DNA of 64,000 bases from Mycobacterium sp. 050128 (GCF_036409155.1 NZ_JAZGLW010000003.1:372001-436000), one strand, 5' to 3'; numbered from the stretch's first letter, positions 37,851 through 48,286 are shown. Numbers and translations are program-made. The notes: generated by a model from the letters alone, not told the origin.

Positions 37851-39007
37851 TCGTCGTGGTCGGCATCGGCGCCGACGGCATGGCCGGCCTATCCGCAAAA
37901 TCGAAGCGCGAATTACAAACGGCCACAGTCATTTACGGCGCCGAACGGCAACTCAACTTGCTTGACGACACGGCGGCCGCCGAGCGCAAACCATGGCCGT
38001 CGCCGATGCTGCCCGCCCTGCAAGCACTGCCGATCGACGGCCCAGACATCCACATCGTCGCCAGCGGCGACCCGCTCATGCACGGCGTCGGGGGCACCCT
38101 GATCCGCCTCCACGGCGCCGAAAACGTCCGCGTAATACCGCACGTCTCATCGGTGACGCTGGCGTGCGCCCGGCTGGGCTGGAACGTCCACGACACCGAG
38201 GTGATCAGCCTGGTCACCGCCCCGCCGCACACCGCGGTACGCCGCGGCGGCCACGCGATCGTGCTGTCGCAAAGCGGATCCACGCCGAAGGTCTTAAGCG
38301 AATTACTCACCGCGCACGGCCGCGGTGATTCCGAGTTCAGCGTGCTCGAACAACTGGGCGGCCCGGCCGAACGCCGCCGCGACGGCACCGCCCGCGACTG
38401 GGTCGACGACGACATCGACGATCTCAACGTGATCGCCATCCGCTACCTGCCCGACGAACGCATCACGCCATTGCCCGACGAAGCGTTCGCTCACGACGGC
38501 CAGATAACCAAACACGGCATCCGGGCACTCACCCTCGCGGCTCTCAAGCCTCGGCCCCGCGAGCGGTTGTGGGATGTCGGCGCGGGCTCGGGCAGCATCG
38601 CCGTCGAATGGTGCCGCAGTTGGCCGGGCTGCACCGCCGTGGCGTTCGAGCAAGACGAGCAGCGTCGGATGAACATCGAGTTCAATGCCGCCGCCTTCGG
38701 CGTCACCATCGACGTGCGGGGCGAAGCGCCCGGCCAGTTCGACGGTGCCGCACAGCCTGACGCCATCTTCATCGGTGGCGGACTGACCCATCCCGGCGTC
38801 CTCGATGCTTGCCTCGAGCACCTCCCGACGGGAGGGCGCCTGGTCGCCAATGTCGTGACGACAGAATCGGAAGCTCAACTACTGCAGGCATATTCACGGC
38901 GAGGCGGTGAACTGCGACGTTTTCAGCTTTACCAGGGCGAACCGGTGGGCGGCTTCACCGGGTGGCGCCCGCAGTACCCGGTCACCCAGTGGGCGGTGAC
39001 AAAGTGA
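37847..39007 (+). CDS. cobL: bifunctional precorrin-6Y C5,15-methyltransferase (decarboxylating)
   Basis: CobL adds methyl groups at C5 and C15 of precorrin-6B and decarboxylates the C12 acetate in aerobic cobalamin synthesis. The ATG at 37847 overlaps the SDR stop and gives 386 residues. Two domains are visible: an N-terminal CbiE-like tetrapyrrole methylase (VGIGADGMAGLSAKSKREL, VASGDPLMHGVGG) and a C-terminal CbiT-like SAM domain (RERLWDVGAGSGSIAVEWCR, IFIGGGLTHPGVLDACL). Its TGA overlaps the cobM GTG. Confidence 0.95.
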   Translation: MIVVVGIGADGMAGLSAKSKRELQTATVIYGAERQLNLLDDTAAAERKPWPSPMLPALQALPIDGPDIHIVASGDPLMHGVGGTLIRLHGAENVRVIPHVSSVTLACARLGWNVHDTEVISLVTAPPHTAVRRGGHAIVLSQSGSTPKVLSELLTAHGRGDSEFSVLEQLGGPAERRRDGTARDWVDDDIDDLNVIAIRYLPDERITPLPDEAFAHDGQITKHGIRALTLAALKPRPRERLWDVGAGSGSIAVEWCRSWPGCTAVAFEQDEQRRMNIEFNAAAFGVTIDVRGEAPGQFDGAAQPDAIFIGGGLTHPGVLDACLEHLPTGGRLVANVVTTESEAQLLQAYSRRGGELRRFQLYQGEPVGGFTGWRPQYPVTQWAVTK

Positions 39008-39759
39008 CCGTTTACTTCATCGGCGCCGGCCCCGGGGCCGCCGACCTGATCACCGTCCGCGGCCAACGACTGCTGCAACGATGCGAAACATGCCTATACG
39101 CGGGTTCGATCATGCCGGACGACCTGCTGACCCTGTGTCCGCCTGGCGCGAAGATCGTTGACACCGGACCGTTGACGCTCGAGCAGATCGTCGCTGAACT
39201 CGGCGATGCGAACGGCAAGGGTCACGACGTCGCCCGACTGCACTCCGGTGATCCGTCGCTGTACAGCGCGCTCGCCGAGCAATGTCGGCGACTCGAGGCG
39301 CTGGGAATCGGCTACGAAATCGTGCCCGGCGTACCGGCTTTCGCCGCGGCAGCCGCCGCCCTGAACCGCGAGCTCACCGTCCCGGGAGTGGCGCAGACCG
39401 TCACACTTACTCGGGTATCGACACTGTCGACTGCCATGCCGGCCGGCGAAGACCTGCAAACTCTGGCCCGATCCGGCGGCACGCTGGTACTGCATCTGGC
39501 TGCCGCCCAGATCGACGCCATTGTTCCGCAGTTGCTGTCCAACGGCTACCGACCCGAAACGCCCTGCGCAGTGGTTGCTTTCGCAAGCTGGCCACAAGAA
39601 GTAACCCTGCGCGGCACGCTGGCCGACATCGCCGACCAGATGCACCAGGCCGACATCACCAAGACCGCCGTCATCATCGTCGGCGATGTGCTTGCCGCCG
39701 AGGGTTTTACGGACAGCTACTTGTACTCGGCCGGGCGAACCCGGGGGAGTCGACACTGA
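39004..39759 (+). CDS. cobM: precorrin-4 C11-methyltransferase
   Basis: CobM methylates precorrin-4 at C11. GTG 39004 gives 251 residues starting VTVYFIGAGPGAADLITVRG, the family's SAM-binding P-loop-like motif. Further conserved points are YAGSIMPDDLLTLCP, ARLHSGDPSLYSALAEQ and EIVPGVPAFAAAAAALNREL. The start overlaps the cobL stop and the end overlaps the cobK start (TGATG), so the three cob genes are one tightly coupled unit. Confidence 0.95.
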   Translation: MTVYFIGAGPGAADLITVRGQRLLQRCETCLYAGSIMPDDLLTLCPPGAKIVDTGPLTLEQIVAELGDANGKGHDVARLHSGDPSLYSALAEQCRRLEALGIGYEIVPGVPAFAAAAAALNRELTVPGVAQTVTLTRVSTLSTAMPAGEDLQTLARSGGTLVLHLAAAQIDAIVPQLLSNGYRPETPCAVVAFASWPQEVTLRGTLADIADQMHQADITKTAVIIVGDVLAAEGFTDSYLYSAGRTRGSRH

Positions 39760-40484
39760 TGCGAGTGCTGCTGCTCGGTGGCACCGCCGAGGGGCGCGCG
39801 CTCGCCAAAGCCTTGCACCCCGATGTCGACGTGATCAGCTCACTGGCCGGGCGGGTCCCGGATCCGGCGCTGCCCGTCGGCGAGGTGCGCATCGGCGGGT
39901 TCGGGGGCGCCGACGGCCTCAAACGCTGGTTACGAGAACACGACATCGACGCCGTGGTCGACGCCACCCACCCGTTCGCGGCGACCATGACCGCGCATGC
40001 CGCGCAGGCCTGTGAAGAACTGCGCATGAAGCACCTGGTGTTGGCCCGGCCGGCGTGGGACCCCGGCGCCGCAACCGTCGTCGCATCCGACAACGAAGCT
40101 GCGAAAGCCGTTGCCGGCCAACGCTATGAACGAATATTTCTCACCACCGGCCGCTCGGGAACCAACGCCTTCGCGAAAAGCGACGCATGGTTTCTGATCC
40201 GGGCGGTCACCGAACCCGAGACCCAAGCATTACCCCGCAACCACCAACTGCTGTTGTCCCGCGGGCCGTATGACTACGACAACGAAATCGCCATCATGCG
40301 CGAGTACCGCATCGACGCCCTGGTGACCAAGAACAGCGGTGGCGACATGACGAAGGCGAAGCTGGATGCCGCTGCGGCGCTGGACATTCCGGTGGTCATG
40401 GTGGACCGCCCGCCGCTGCCAAAGGGCGTGCACAAGGTCGGAACCGTGCGAGAAGCCGCGGATTGGATTGCGCGCCAAGCCTAA
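39759..40484 (+). CDS. cobK: precorrin-6A reductase
   Basis: CobK reduces precorrin-6A with NADPH to give precorrin-6B, the CobL substrate. The 241-residue product begins [19 protein letters not shown] (nucleotide-binding site) and contains [52 protein letters not shown] and [16 protein letters not shown], all typical of the CobK/CbiJ family. ATG 39759 shares its A with the cobM stop. The end overlaps the convergent sigC frame by four bases. Confidence 0.94.
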   Translation: MRVLLLGGTAEGRALAKALHPDVDVISSLAGRVPDPALPVGEVRIGGFGGADGLKRWLREHDIDAVVDATHPFAATMTAHAAQACEELRMKHLVLARPAWDPGAATVVASDNEAAKAVAGQRYERIFLTTGRSGTNAFAKSDAWFLIRAVTEPETQALPRNHQLLLSRGPYDYDNEIAIMREYRIDALVTKNSGGDMTKAKLDAAAALDIPVVMVDRPPLPKGVHKVGTVREAADWIARQA

Positions 40485-41035
40485 CCGGTCAGGTCGTCGC
40501 GTTCCGCGTCGGCCAGTAGCGCATCGCGGGCTCGGGCAACACGGGACCGGATGGTGCCGACCGGGCAGCCACACACGGCGGCGGCGTCGGCGTAGGGCAG
40601 CCCGAGCAACTGGGTCAGCAGCAGCGCCTCGCGTTGCTCGGGGGTGAGGTTGGCGATCATCGTCGTCACCTCGACCAGGTCCTCGAATCCGCGCGCGTGC
40701 CGGTCGCCGTTGCGCACGTGCTCGGGGTTGGCACCCGGGGCGGTGCGCGGCCGCGACTGGACGTGTCGAATGTGATCGGCGACCACGCGGCGCGCGATGG
40801 ACAACAGCCAGGTGCGGGCGCTGGAGCGGCCGGAGAACCGCTCGATCGCCCCGATTGCCCGCAGGAAGGTTTCCTGAGCCAGATCGTCGGCGCTGCCCGC
40901 GTCGGAAAGGTAGGCGACGAACCGCCACACGTCTTGCTGGGTGGCTTTGATGAAAGCCTCGAGAGCTCGCTCGTTCCCGCGCGCGGCTGCCAAGGCCAGT
41001 TCGGTTACGGCCTCGTCGTCGCTGGACGCGGTCAT
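40481..41035 (-). CDS. sigC: ECF RNA polymerase sigma factor SigC (internal start)
   Basis: Starting at ATG 41035 the product is 184 residues, [20 protein letters not shown], the length and opening of M. tuberculosis SigC. Region 2 is [20 protein letters not shown] with [12 protein letters not shown] (about 30-65) and region 4 is [20 protein letters not shown] followed by the helix-turn-helix [18 protein letters not shown] (about 120-175). SigC directs RNA polymerase to a specific promoter set; in M. tuberculosis no cognate anti-sigma is known to me. A perfect hairpin lies 35 bases upstream. The same frame continues upstream through a ZAS-like membrane domain. Convergent with cobK. Confidence 0.9.
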   Translation of the reverse strand: MTASSDDEAVTELALAAARGNERALEAFIKATQQDVWRFVAYLSDAGSADDLAQETFLRAIGAIERFSGRSSARTWLLSIARRVVADHIRHVQSRPRTAPGANPEHVRNGDRHARGFEDLVEVTTMIANLTPEQREALLLTQLLGLPYADAAAVCGCPVGTIRSRVARARDALLADAERDDLTG

Positions 41036-41851
41036 GGCCAACCACCTTAGTTGCGCGGGTTCGGTCAGTCTACGACGGGCCGTCGTAGAGTTTGCGGCGA
41101 GGTCCGACGGAGACCGGTTGATCGGCCGCAAATGGCCGCGGCGACGAGTGGGGAAACTGGCGGGTAGCTTGCCATCGAAGGCGTCGAAGTCAGACCGGCC
41201 CGACCCGCGACCGCCGGTTCGTTCGCGCGCCACCAGCACGGCGAACGCCAGCCCCAGCAGCACCGGTACGTGACTGGCGACGCGGGTCGCGGTCACCTGG
41301 CCGTCCAGAGCGTCAGCGGTCACGTAACCCATCAGCCCAAGGGAATACGCACCGGCTATCGCCGCTACGCCGGTCGCCATCACGGGGTAGACGCCGGCCG
41401 CGATCATGGCTGCCCCCAACGCCAACAACCAGGCCGTGGACTCGTGCAGCAGGTGCTCGCCCGACATCGCGCCGTGCATGTGATGCGACACCATGCCGAA
41501 GTTCATTCCGCCGATCTGAGCAGCCGCGAGCACCACCTGGAAGGCACCCACCGCGATGAGTCCCCACCGCGCGTAGCGCGCCCGAACGACACGCATCCAG
41601 CCGTGATGCGCCGCAGGGTCCTCGTCGATGCTCGCCATGATTCGTGCGACCAGATCGGGGGCGTCCGCGTGGTCGATCGAGGCCAGCCGACGAGTCTGCG
41701 TGGCCGCGCCGATCAACCAGGTGCGGCAACCGCGGCATGTCTCCAGATGGGCATCCACCTGCTGGGCGAGCACGTCTGTTCGCTCGCCGTCCAATCGGGC
41801 GGAAAGCGCTTCACGCGCAATGTCACACCGCATCCCTGCATCGTTGCGCAT
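40481..41851 (-). CDS. sigC: zinc-binding membrane anti-sigma-like domain in frame with SigC (fusion ORF)
   Basis: One uninterrupted 456-codon frame. Residues 1-45 form a ZAS-type zinc motif: Cys9, His35, Cys39, Cys42 (HLETCRGC). Residues about 90-210 hold four membrane segments ([39 protein letters not shown] and others). After about 60 linker residues ([20 protein letters not shown]) comes Met273, the normal SigC start, then a full 184-residue ECF sigma factor. In relatives I would expect a stop after the basic GHLRP segment, giving two genes; here none is present. It may be a real fused, membrane-tethered sigma factor, or the sigma may start internally. A second ATG at 41833 is possible for the N-terminus. 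Confidence 0.6.
   Translation of the reverse strand: MRNDAGMRCDIAREALSARLDGERTDVLAQQVDAHLETCRGCRTWLIGAATQTRRLASIDHADAPDLVARIMASIDEDPAAHHGWMRVVRARYARWGLIAVGAFQVVLAAAQIGGMNFGMVSHHMHGAMSGEHLLHESTAWLLALGAAMIAAGVYPVMATGVAAIAGAYSLGLMGYVTADALDGQVTATRVASHVPVLLGLAFAVLVARERTGGRGSGRSDFDAFDGKLPASFPTRRRGHLRPINRSPSDLAANSTTARRRLTEPAQLRWLAMTASSDDEAVTELALAAARGNERALEAFIKATQQDVWRFVAYLSDAGSADDLAQETFLRAIGAIERFSGRSSARTWLLSIARRVVADHIRHVQSRPRTAPGANPEHVRNGDRHARGFEDLVEVTTMIANLTPEQREALLLTQLLGLPYADAAAVCGCPVGTIRSRVARARDALLADAERDDLTG
41070..41088. promoter_or_regulatory. perfect 8-bp inverted repeat just upstream of the sigC start
   Basis: CTACGACG (41070-41077) and CGTCGTAG (41081-41088) are perfect inverted arms with a 3-base loop, inside the linker of the fused frame, 35 bases before Met273 of SigC. 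It could be an mRNA hairpin that ends or throttles translation between the two halves, or a binding site in an internal sigC promoter. Confidence 0.45.
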
Positions 41852-41949
41852 GCGTGCGCCGGGCGCAAAGAAGAAACCCGATGGGAACTAAATCGCGCGG
41901 CGCAACGACCACTAAGCACAGCCCACATCGCCCCGGAAGGCCCGCTTCA

Positions 41950-43512
41950 ATGACCGCCCCCATCTGGCTCGCGTTTCCACCAGAGGTGCATTCCACCCTG
42001 TTGAGTAGTGGGCCCGGGCCGGGGCCGCTGTTGGCGGCGGCCGGGGCGTGGTCGGCGTTGAGCACCGAATACGCCGACGCCGCCGACGAACTCACCGTGC
42101 TGCTGGGTGCGGTGCAGGCCGGGGAGTGGCAGGGCCCGAGCGCGCAGCAGTACGTCGCCGCCCACGCCCCGTATCTGACCTGGCTGCTGGCGAGCTCCGC
42201 GGACAGCACGGCTGCGGCCGCATTGCACGAAACGGCCGCCGGCGCCTACACCGCGGCGCTGGCCGCCATGCCCACGATGGGCGAACTCGCCGCGAACCAC
42301 GCGATTCACGGCGCCCTGGTCGCGACGAACTTCTTCGGCATCAACACGATCCCGATCGCCGTGAACGAGGCCGACTATGCGCGCATGTGGGTGCAGGCCG
42401 CCACGACGATGAGCACCTATGAGGCCGTCAGCGAATCCGCACTCGCCGCGGTGCCGCCGTCGACACCCGCGCCGCACATCATGGTGGCGGCCGCCGACAC
42501 GTCGACCACCCAGCAGCAAGCGACCACGGCGACGCAGCAGTACCCGTCCTGGATGGATCAGCTCGAGGCGTGGATTCGGCAGTACACGACCAGTTTTGCG
42601 TGGCCGGTGTCCAAGGAACTCAACCCCGGTGGCTGGCCCTTCCCGCCGGTGCCCTGGGTCAACAGCCTCGCCTCCTTTTTCACGCAGTTGGGGCTCTCGC
42701 CCACGCTGGCCAGCGCCATGGGCTGGGCCATCTTCCACACGCTGATGATCTTCTGGCCGTTCATCCAGGTGGCGATTCAGCTGGCCGTCGTCGCCATCCC
42801 GGCCATGATGGTCGTCGCCGCGGCCGGGGCCGCCGGCGCCGCGGCGGGCGCGGCGGCGATCGCGGTGAGCACCGCGGTTCCCCTGGCGATCCAGCCGCCG
42901 ATGCCCGCCATGGCCCCCACGCCGATGCCCACCGCGCCGGCTCCAGCCGGATTCGGCAATGTGCCGACCAGTTCGAGTGTCAGCGCACCCGCGCCTGCAC
43001 CCGCAACGGCAACTGCCATGCCCGCGCATGGTGCCCCGCCGGTCGGCGGCGGACCCGGCGTTGGCTTCGGCCCGACCAGTACGACGGGACTCGGCGCGGG
43101 CCTGTCCGACGCGCTGTACGCCGTTGGGCTGTCCGGACTTTCGGGAAGCGCCAGCGCGCGGAACCGATCCCGCCGCAAGTCAGAGGAGCCCGCGCCGGAC
43201 GACGCTGACGCCCCGGCCGCGGCCGCGGCAGCATCCGCCAAGCAGCGGTTGAAGGCCCGCCGCCGTCGCGGCGGAACCGCGAAGGACAAGGCCTACCGCT
43301 ACGAGTACATGGACCTCGAGGACACACCCGCCGCGCCGGACGACGAGCCCGTCACCACCGCCGGGGAGTCTGGCGCCGGGCCGCTCGGATTCGTCGGTGC
43401 CGCAACCAAATCCGGCGCGGACGACGCCGCAGGACTGACGACGCTGAACGGCGATGGGCTCAATGACGGTCCGTCCGTGCCGATGCTGCCGAGCAGCTGG
43501 GACAAGGACTAG
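41950..43512 (+). CDS. PPE family protein, PPE-PPW subfamily
   Basis: 520 residues from ATG 41950. The N-terminal PPE domain (about 1-175) has Pro10-Pro11-Glu12 ([10 protein letters not shown]) and the helix-turn WxG in [12 protein letters not shown] hydrophobic stretch (about 255-300) and Ala/Pro-rich tail follow. The C-terminus has GFVGAATK and [11 protein letters not shown], the PPW subfamily marks (GFxGT-like and PxxPxxW). PPE proteins are exported by ESX systems, usually with a PE partner; none is adjacent. In M. tuberculosis I recall blaC and Rv2067c in this interval, so the gene is placed differently here. It is divergent from the sigC fusion frame. Confidence 0.9.
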   Translation: MTAPIWLAFPPEVHSTLLSSGPGPGPLLAAAGAWSALSTEYADAADELTVLLGAVQAGEWQGPSAQQYVAAHAPYLTWLLASSADSTAAAALHETAAGAYTAALAAMPTMGELAANHAIHGALVATNFFGINTIPIAVNEADYARMWVQAATTMSTYEAVSESALAAVPPSTPAPHIMVAAADTSTTQQQATTATQQYPSWMDQLEAWIRQYTTSFAWPVSKELNPGGWPFPPVPWVNSLASFFTQLGLSPTLASAMGWAIFHTLMIFWPFIQVAIQLAVVAIPAMMVVAAAGAAGAAAGAAAIAVSTAVPLAIQPPMPAMAPTPMPTAPAPAGFGNVPTSSSVSAPAPAPATATAMPAHGAPPVGGGPGVGFGPTSTTGLGAGLSDALYAVGLSGLSGSASARNRSRRKSEEPAPDDADAPAAAAAASAKQRLKARRRRGGTAKDKAYRYEYMDLEDTPAAPDDEPVTTAGESGAGPLGFVGAATKSGADDAAGLTTLNGDGLNDGPSVPMLPSSWDKD

Positions 43513-43518
43513 CGAGCT

Positions 43519-44997
43519 TCAGGTCGGATAGCGCCGCGGCGTGAACACCTTGTCGCCGGAATCGTCTGTGTACCACTGGGTTTGAGAAGAACCGACAATC
43601 AGCAGGCAGCGCATGTCGACGTCGGCCGGATCAAGGTCGGCCAGTCGCACCACGTGCACGTCCTCGTCGGGTCCGGACACGTTGCGGCCGATGACCACCG
43701 GCGTTCCCGGTTCGCGATGGGTCAGCAGGATGTCACGCATGGCGCCGACCTGCCAGGTCCGGCTTTTGGACGCCGGGTTGTAGATGGCCAGCACCAGATC
43801 GGCCGCCGCCGCGGCGGTCAGGCGCGTCTCGATCACGTCCCATGGCTTGAGCCGATCCGACAGCGAAATCACCGCATAGTCGTGACCCAGCGGCGCACCG
43901 ACGCGGCTGGCGACGGCCTGCGCCGCGGTCATCGCCGGGATCACGCGAACCTGAACCCCGGGCCATTGTTTGGCCTCTTCCAGCACGGCCGTGGCCATCG
44001 CGAACACTCCCGGATCGCCAGACGACACCACCGCCACCGCGCGACCCTGTTCGGCGAGCGCGCAGGCCAGGCGCGCCCGCGCGGGTTCGTCGGCGTTGTC
44101 GCTGGGGTGGCGCTGCTGCCCGTCGCGCACCGGGACGCGATCGAGGTAGTTGCCGTAGCCGATCAGGTCGGTCGCGGCGGCCAGCTCACGCCGGCTCTGT
44201 GGTGTCATCCAGTCGTGGTCGCCGGGGCCGAGTCCGACGACGGCGACGGCCCCGACCGGCGAGCGTTCCTCGAACCGGCGTCCGCCCGGCAGCATGGCCA
44301 GGGAGAAGTAGGGCACGCTGGCCACGTCGACGTCGGCGGCCGGCGAGATGCGTTGCGCGGCAGTGCTGGCCCGCTCCACGTAGAACGCTTCGTCCAGCCG
44401 TCCGGATGCCGAAAGAGCTTCCCGCACAGTGTGATACGAACGGCCCAGCTTGAGCACCACGGCGGCGTCCGCGTCGGCGAGCCGGCGGGTCAGCTCGGCG
44501 ACGGGCAGGGTTCCCGGCAGCACCGTCAGCACCTCGTCGCCGGCCACCAGTGGGGTTGCGACTGCCGCCGACGCGGCGCTCACCGATGTCACGCCGGGCA
44601 CGATGACGGCGTCGAACCGCTGCGTGAGCCGCGTGTGCAGATGCATATACGAGCTGTAGAACAGCGGATCGCCTTCGGCCAGCAGCGCCACCGTGCGTCC
44701 CGCGTCGAGGTGCGCGGCGATGCGCTGGGTGGCCTCGATATAGAAGTCCTCGATCGCACCGGCGTAGCCGCCGGGATGATCGGTCACCTCGGTGGTCACC
44801 GGATAGACCAGGTGCTCCTCGATCTGACCGGGCCGCAGATACGGTTCGGCGATGCCACGGGCGATGCTGCGGCCGTGCCGGGCGCTGTGGTACGCGACGA
44901 CGTCAGCCTCGCCGATCACCCGCGCCGCCTTGACGGTCACCAACTCCGGATCGCCGGGGCCCAGGCCGACGCCCCACAGCGTGCCCCGGGTCGTCAT
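43519..44997 (-). CDS. cobIJ: bifunctional precorrin-2 C20- / precorrin-3B C17-methyltransferase
   Basis: A fused CobI-CobJ of 492 residues. The first half (about 1-240) starts [21 protein letters not shown] and carries [11 protein letters not shown] and [17 protein letters not shown] of CobI. The second half (about 246-492) starts [20 protein letters not shown] and carries [22 protein letters not shown] and [34 protein letters not shown] of CobJ. It adds methyls at C20 and C17 and contracts the ring with CobG's product. The start overlaps the end of cobH by four bases. The fusion is the normal mycobacterial form. Confidence 0.95.
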   Translation of the reverse strand: MTTRGTLWGVGLGPGDPELVTVKAARVIGEADVVAYHSARHGRSIARGIAEPYLRPGQIEEHLVYPVTTEVTDHPGGYAGAIEDFYIEATQRIAAHLDAGRTVALLAEGDPLFYSSYMHLHTRLTQRFDAVIVPGVTSVSAASAAVATPLVAGDEVLTVLPGTLPVAELTRRLADADAAVVLKLGRSYHTVREALSASGRLDEAFYVERASTAAQRISPAADVDVASVPYFSLAMLPGGRRFEERSPVGAVAVVGLGPGDHDWMTPQSRRELAAATDLIGYGNYLDRVPVRDGQQRHPSDNADEPARARLACALAEQGRAVAVVSSGDPGVFAMATAVLEEAKQWPGVQVRVIPAMTAAQAVASRVGAPLGHDYAVISLSDRLKPWDVIETRLTAAAAADLVLAIYNPASKSRTWQVGAMRDILLTHREPGTPVVIGRNVSGPDEDVHVVRLADLDPADVDMRCLLIVGSSQTQWYTDDSGDKVFTPRRYPT

Positions 44998-45620
44998 TCG
45001 GTGTCGCTCGCGATCGCATTGACGGCCGCGGCGGCCATCGCGCTGCCGCCGCGGCGGCCCCGCACCACCAGATACGACATCCCGCGTGGGCGATCGATCA
45101 GCTCCACCTTGGACTGCGCCGAGCCGACGAATCCCACCGGCCCGCCGAGCACCGCCACCGGCGCCGCGGCTCCCTCGTCAATCAGCTCGAGCAGCCGGAA
45201 CAGCGCGGTAGGCGCGTTGCCGATCGCCAACACCGCGCCGTCGAGCCGGTCGGCCCACAGTTCCACGCCCGCCGCGGAGCGGGTGATCTGTCGTCGCGCG
45301 GCCAACTCGGGTGCGCGAGGGTCGGCCACCAACGACACGACCTCGTTGCCGGCGGGCAACCGTGCTTTGGTGATGCCGGCGGCCACCATCGACGAATCGC
45401 ACAGCACGGGAGCCCCATCTCGTAGTGCGGCGCCGGTCCGCGCCACCACGTCCCGGGTGAAGGCGACATGCTCGGCGACGTCAACCTGCCCGCAGGTGTG
45501 GATCAACCGGACGACGACCTGCGCCACGTCGGCGGGGAATCGGGCCAAGTCGGCTTCGGCGCGGATGGTCGCGAACGACTGGCGATAGATCTCCGCCGCG
45601 TCGCGGATGTAGTCGAGCAC
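44994..45620 (-). CDS. cobH: precorrin-8X methylmutase
   Basis: CobH moves the methyl group from C11 to C12, making hydrogenobyrinate. The 208-residue protein starts at a GTG ([20 protein letters not shown]) and has the catalytic His in [16 protein letters not shown] (about 41), [20 protein letters not shown], and [16 protein letters not shown] with [13 protein letters not shown]. It is the middle gene of the minus-strand cobG-cobH-cobIJ unit: nine bases after cobG and overlapping cobIJ. Confidence 0.95.
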   Translation of the reverse strand: MLDYIRDAAEIYRQSFATIRAEADLARFPADVAQVVVRLIHTCGQVDVAEHVAFTRDVVARTGAALRDGAPVLCDSSMVAAGITKARLPAGNEVVSLVADPRAPELAARRQITRSAAGVELWADRLDGAVLAIGNAPTALFRLLELIDEGAAAPVAVLGGPVGFVGSAQSKVELIDRPRGMSYLVVRGRRGGSAMAAAAVNAIASDTE

Positions 45621-45629
45621 CTGCCCACC

Positions 45630-46742
45630 CTACGGCCGAAGCAGCCGGTATCCGTCGCCGGTAGCGACCAGCACCTGTCCGCTCGGTGGGCTGCCGCACG
45701 CGCGTTCGCAGCCGACGTAGTGACGATGCACCGACGAATCCGTCCCGATGAGGTTCGCCGCGTCCGCCCGCACGTCGGCGGCCGAGTGCGCGCAGCCCGG
45801 GCTGCCGGTGCAGGCGCTGATGTCGAGCCAGGGGGAGTTCTCGTCGAACACCAAACCCAGCGGCGCCAGCACCCGCAGCGCGGAATCGGCGACGCCCTCG
45901 TCGAGGTCGCACACGAGCAGCGAGCGCCACGGCGTGATCACCATCGGTGCCTCGATCACGGCGAGATACTCCGCGACCTGCGCGGGCAGCACACCCAGCG
46001 GTACTGCGGCGCCCAACGTAACTCGGCCTTCCGGGCCGGGCCCGTCCTGGGGTATCCAGCCCACCGGCGGTTTGGAGACCGGCGCAAACGGGACCGCGCC
46101 GAAATCGGCGCCGGGCAGTAGATCCTCGATGTCGTCCAGTTCATTGATACGCCAAGCACTTTCGCGTATCTCAGTGAACCGGACGGCGACCCCGACCAGC
46201 GTGGTGACCACGTCGTCGGCCGCCATGCGCAGGCCGGTGTCGCGTCCCATCAGCAGCAGCGCGTACCCGTCCTCGCAGACGTGTACACCGACGTCGGCGC
46301 CCAGCCCGGACACGTCGGCACGGCCGTCGTCGATGCTGAACCAAAACCGGCCACCCAGATCCACCAGCTTGGGCTCGGCGCAGATCGCCGCATCCAGCGC
46401 GCCCACCCAGGCCCGCACGTCCGCGCGTCCGCCCGAGCGCCCGGACAGCGGCGAGGCGACGATGTTTCGCACCCGTTCGTGCGTCGCGGACGGCAGCAGC
46501 CCGGCCTCGGCGATGCCCTCAGCGACGGCCGACACGTCGGTGATCGCGCGCAACTGCACATTGGCGCGCACGGTCAGTTCCAAGGTTCCCGAGCCGAAGC
46601 CGCTGGACAGGCCGGCCAGCGCCGCCAGTTGCGCGGCGGTGATCATCCCACCGGGCAGTCGCACGCGCACCAGAGCGCCGTCTGCGGCCTGATGCACCTG
46701 AAGCGCACCGGGGCACGCGTCGCTGTCGCGGGTTCGGGCCAT
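45630..46742 (-). CDS. cobG: precorrin-3B synthase
   Basis: CobG is the oxygen-dependent monooxygenase of the aerobic cobalamin route and belongs to the nitrite/sulfite reductase family. ATG 46742 gives 370 residues (MARTRDSDACPGALQVHQAA); a GTG three codons upstream is possible. Ferredoxin-like repeats (GTLELTVRANVQLRAI, ITPWRSLLVCDLDEG) and the Fe-S/sirohaem-type cysteines SACTGSPGCAHSAADVR and VGCERACGSPP are present. It indicates that the organism uses the oxygen-requiring pathway. Confidence 0.93.
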   Translation of the reverse strand: MARTRDSDACPGALQVHQAADGALVRVRLPGGMITAAQLAALAGLSSGFGSGTLELTVRANVQLRAITDVSAVAEGIAEAGLLPSATHERVRNIVASPLSGRSGGRADVRAWVGALDAAICAEPKLVDLGGRFWFSIDDGRADVSGLGADVGVHVCEDGYALLLMGRDTGLRMAADDVVTTLVGVAVRFTEIRESAWRINELDDIEDLLPGADFGAVPFAPVSKPPVGWIPQDGPGPEGRVTLGAAVPLGVLPAQVAEYLAVIEAPMVITPWRSLLVCDLDEGVADSALRVLAPLGLVFDENSPWLDISACTGSPGCAHSAADVRADAANLIGTDSSVHRHYVGCERACGSPPSGQVLVATGDGYRLLRP

Positions 46743-46763
46743 GTAATCCACGGTAAGGCAGCT

Positions 46764-48215
46764 TCAGAACGGCGGCGCTTGATTTCGCTCGGCGATGTGT
46801 GCGGCGTTGAGCGAACGCTCGGCGTTGATGCGGCTGAGGCGATCTTGCTCTCGGGTGCGCCGCCGCGTGGGCATCATTACCCCGCGCCAGCCGGGCCGGT
46901 CGTCAGCCCTTGGCGCGCTGGGTAATTCGCCTGTTGACACGCACAGCGTGGGAAATAGCAGGCGACTACCGGGGCGGGTGGTGTAGCTGTGCCCACTGGG
47001 CGAAGTCCAGACAACGGTACCGTCCGGCCGCTGCTCGTCGCGCCAGGCTGTCCAGAAAGTCTTGAGCAGGTGATGTTTTCGGCACAGGCACTTGAGATTT
47101 GACGGATGCGTGGGGCCGAACGGATAGGGGATCGTATGGTCGACGTCGCAGAGCTCGGCGGGACGATCGCAATTGGGGAATCGACAGGTCAGGTCGCGGC
47201 ATCGCACAAATGCGTCTAGCGCCGCCGAGGGCCGATAACTCGACTCGGCCGCGGCGTCGTTGCCGGGATGACGCAACGGCCGCACCCTCGCACCATCCCG
47301 GGCCAGCTCGGCCAGCCGTGGCGCGGGAACCGTTCCACCACCGGTGATCAACGCGGAAGGCCGGTTAACACCCGAGGTGGTGGGCGCGGTGTCCAGCGCC
47401 GATGCCTCGGCGACGACGTGGATGACGACACCCGTCGCGCGCTCGTCGCACTCCAGGCGCGCCGCACATTCGGCGTTGTCGCAGCCACAGCGGAGTCGCT
47501 CTGCTCCCGCGGCGAGCGCGCCCAACGCATCGGCGCGGCGCTGACCGAGGGTGCGCGGGTCGTCATCGCAGACATCGTGGGCCATTCGCAGGAGCCGCCT
47601 GTCCAAAGCCGCGGCATCGGTGGCATATAGCCGGCCCCACACCGCGGCGGTTCCCGACTCGTCATTGGCCAGGTCGACCACCAAGTCGCGGCTGCGCGCG
47701 GCCGCTCGGATCCGGCGCAAGGCACCGGGGTCATAGCGGTCGACTATCGCGTCGATGGCCTGCGCCGCCTTGTTCACCGACAGCGGCCCATAGCGGGTCG
47801 CATTCTTGGCCAGTGCCGTATCGACCAGTCGCAGCGTGTCCGGGTCTTTGATCAAATCCGTGTGCCACACGATCGCCGCGGCCAGCCGCGTGCTGATGGC
47901 GCCGTCATAGAAGAGGGCGGCTACTTCTGGTAGCCGGTCGCGCAGTGCCACGGCCAGATACATCTGACCGGACGCCATGCCGTGGCTGATACCTTGTGCG
48001 GCAGAGACTTCGGCGGCCATCGCGTCCCAGTTGTCACACGACCACATGGCGTGGTCGACGGGCCCCATAGCGTGGCGGCGCACCAGTTCGGCGATGGCCG
48101 CCAGCCGGCGCGACGAAGCGGCGGCTTCGGCTCGCGTCCACTCCGCGATCGCCGCGACCACGGCCGCATCGTCAACGCGCGCTAGCTCGGCGGTGTCCTG
48201 CAAGCCATCGAACAT
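46764..48215 (-). CDS. DUF222/HNH endonuclease-like protein (13E12 repeat family)
   Basis: From ATG 48215 the product has 483 residues ([20 protein letters not shown]). The long N-terminal helical DUF222 region (about 1-330) is followed by an HNH motif: [30 protein letters not shown] and [15 protein letters not shown] (about 345-395), with zinc-binding cysteines. This family is repeated in mycobacterial genomes and some members are SOS-regulated. An SOS-box-like sequence overlaps the start codon. The frame is open for 63 codons further upstream, but without support. Nuclease activity is likely but unproven. It sits between cobG and cobN, where M. tuberculosis has other genes. Confidence 0.87.
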   Translation of the reverse strand: MFDGLQDTAELARVDDAAVVAAIAEWTRAEAAASSRRLAAIAELVRRHAMGPVDHAMWSCDNWDAMAAEVSAAQGISHGMASGQMYLAVALRDRLPEVAALFYDGAISTRLAAAIVWHTDLIKDPDTLRLVDTALAKNATRYGPLSVNKAAQAIDAIVDRYDPGALRRIRAAARSRDLVVDLANDESGTAAVWGRLYATDAAALDRRLLRMAHDVCDDDPRTLGQRRADALGALAAGAERLRCGCDNAECAARLECDERATGVVIHVVAEASALDTAPTTSGVNRPSALITGGGTVPAPRLAELARDGARVRPLRHPGNDAAAESSYRPSAALDAFVRCRDLTCRFPNCDRPAELCDVDHTIPYPFGPTHPSNLKCLCRKHHLLKTFWTAWRDEQRPDGTVVWTSPSGHSYTTRPGSRLLFPTLCVSTGELPSAPRADDRPGWRGVMMPTRRRTREQDRLSRINAERSLNAAHIAERNQAPPF

Positions 48216-48223
48216 ACTTTCGA
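48208..48223. promoter_or_regulatory. SOS-box-like site over the DUF222 start codon
   Basis: TCGAACATACTTTCGA at 48208-48223 differs at two positions from the symmetric mycobacterial LexA site TCGAAC-N4-GTTCGA. It covers the ATG (48213-48215) of the 13E12-family gene. LexA sites at this place are known for other members of the family. Confidence 0.5.
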
Positions 48224-48286
48224 TAGTAGCGACGGCTACCGACAAGTCCGAAGATTGCGGTGGGCCGTGATGGGCACACTCGCGTA

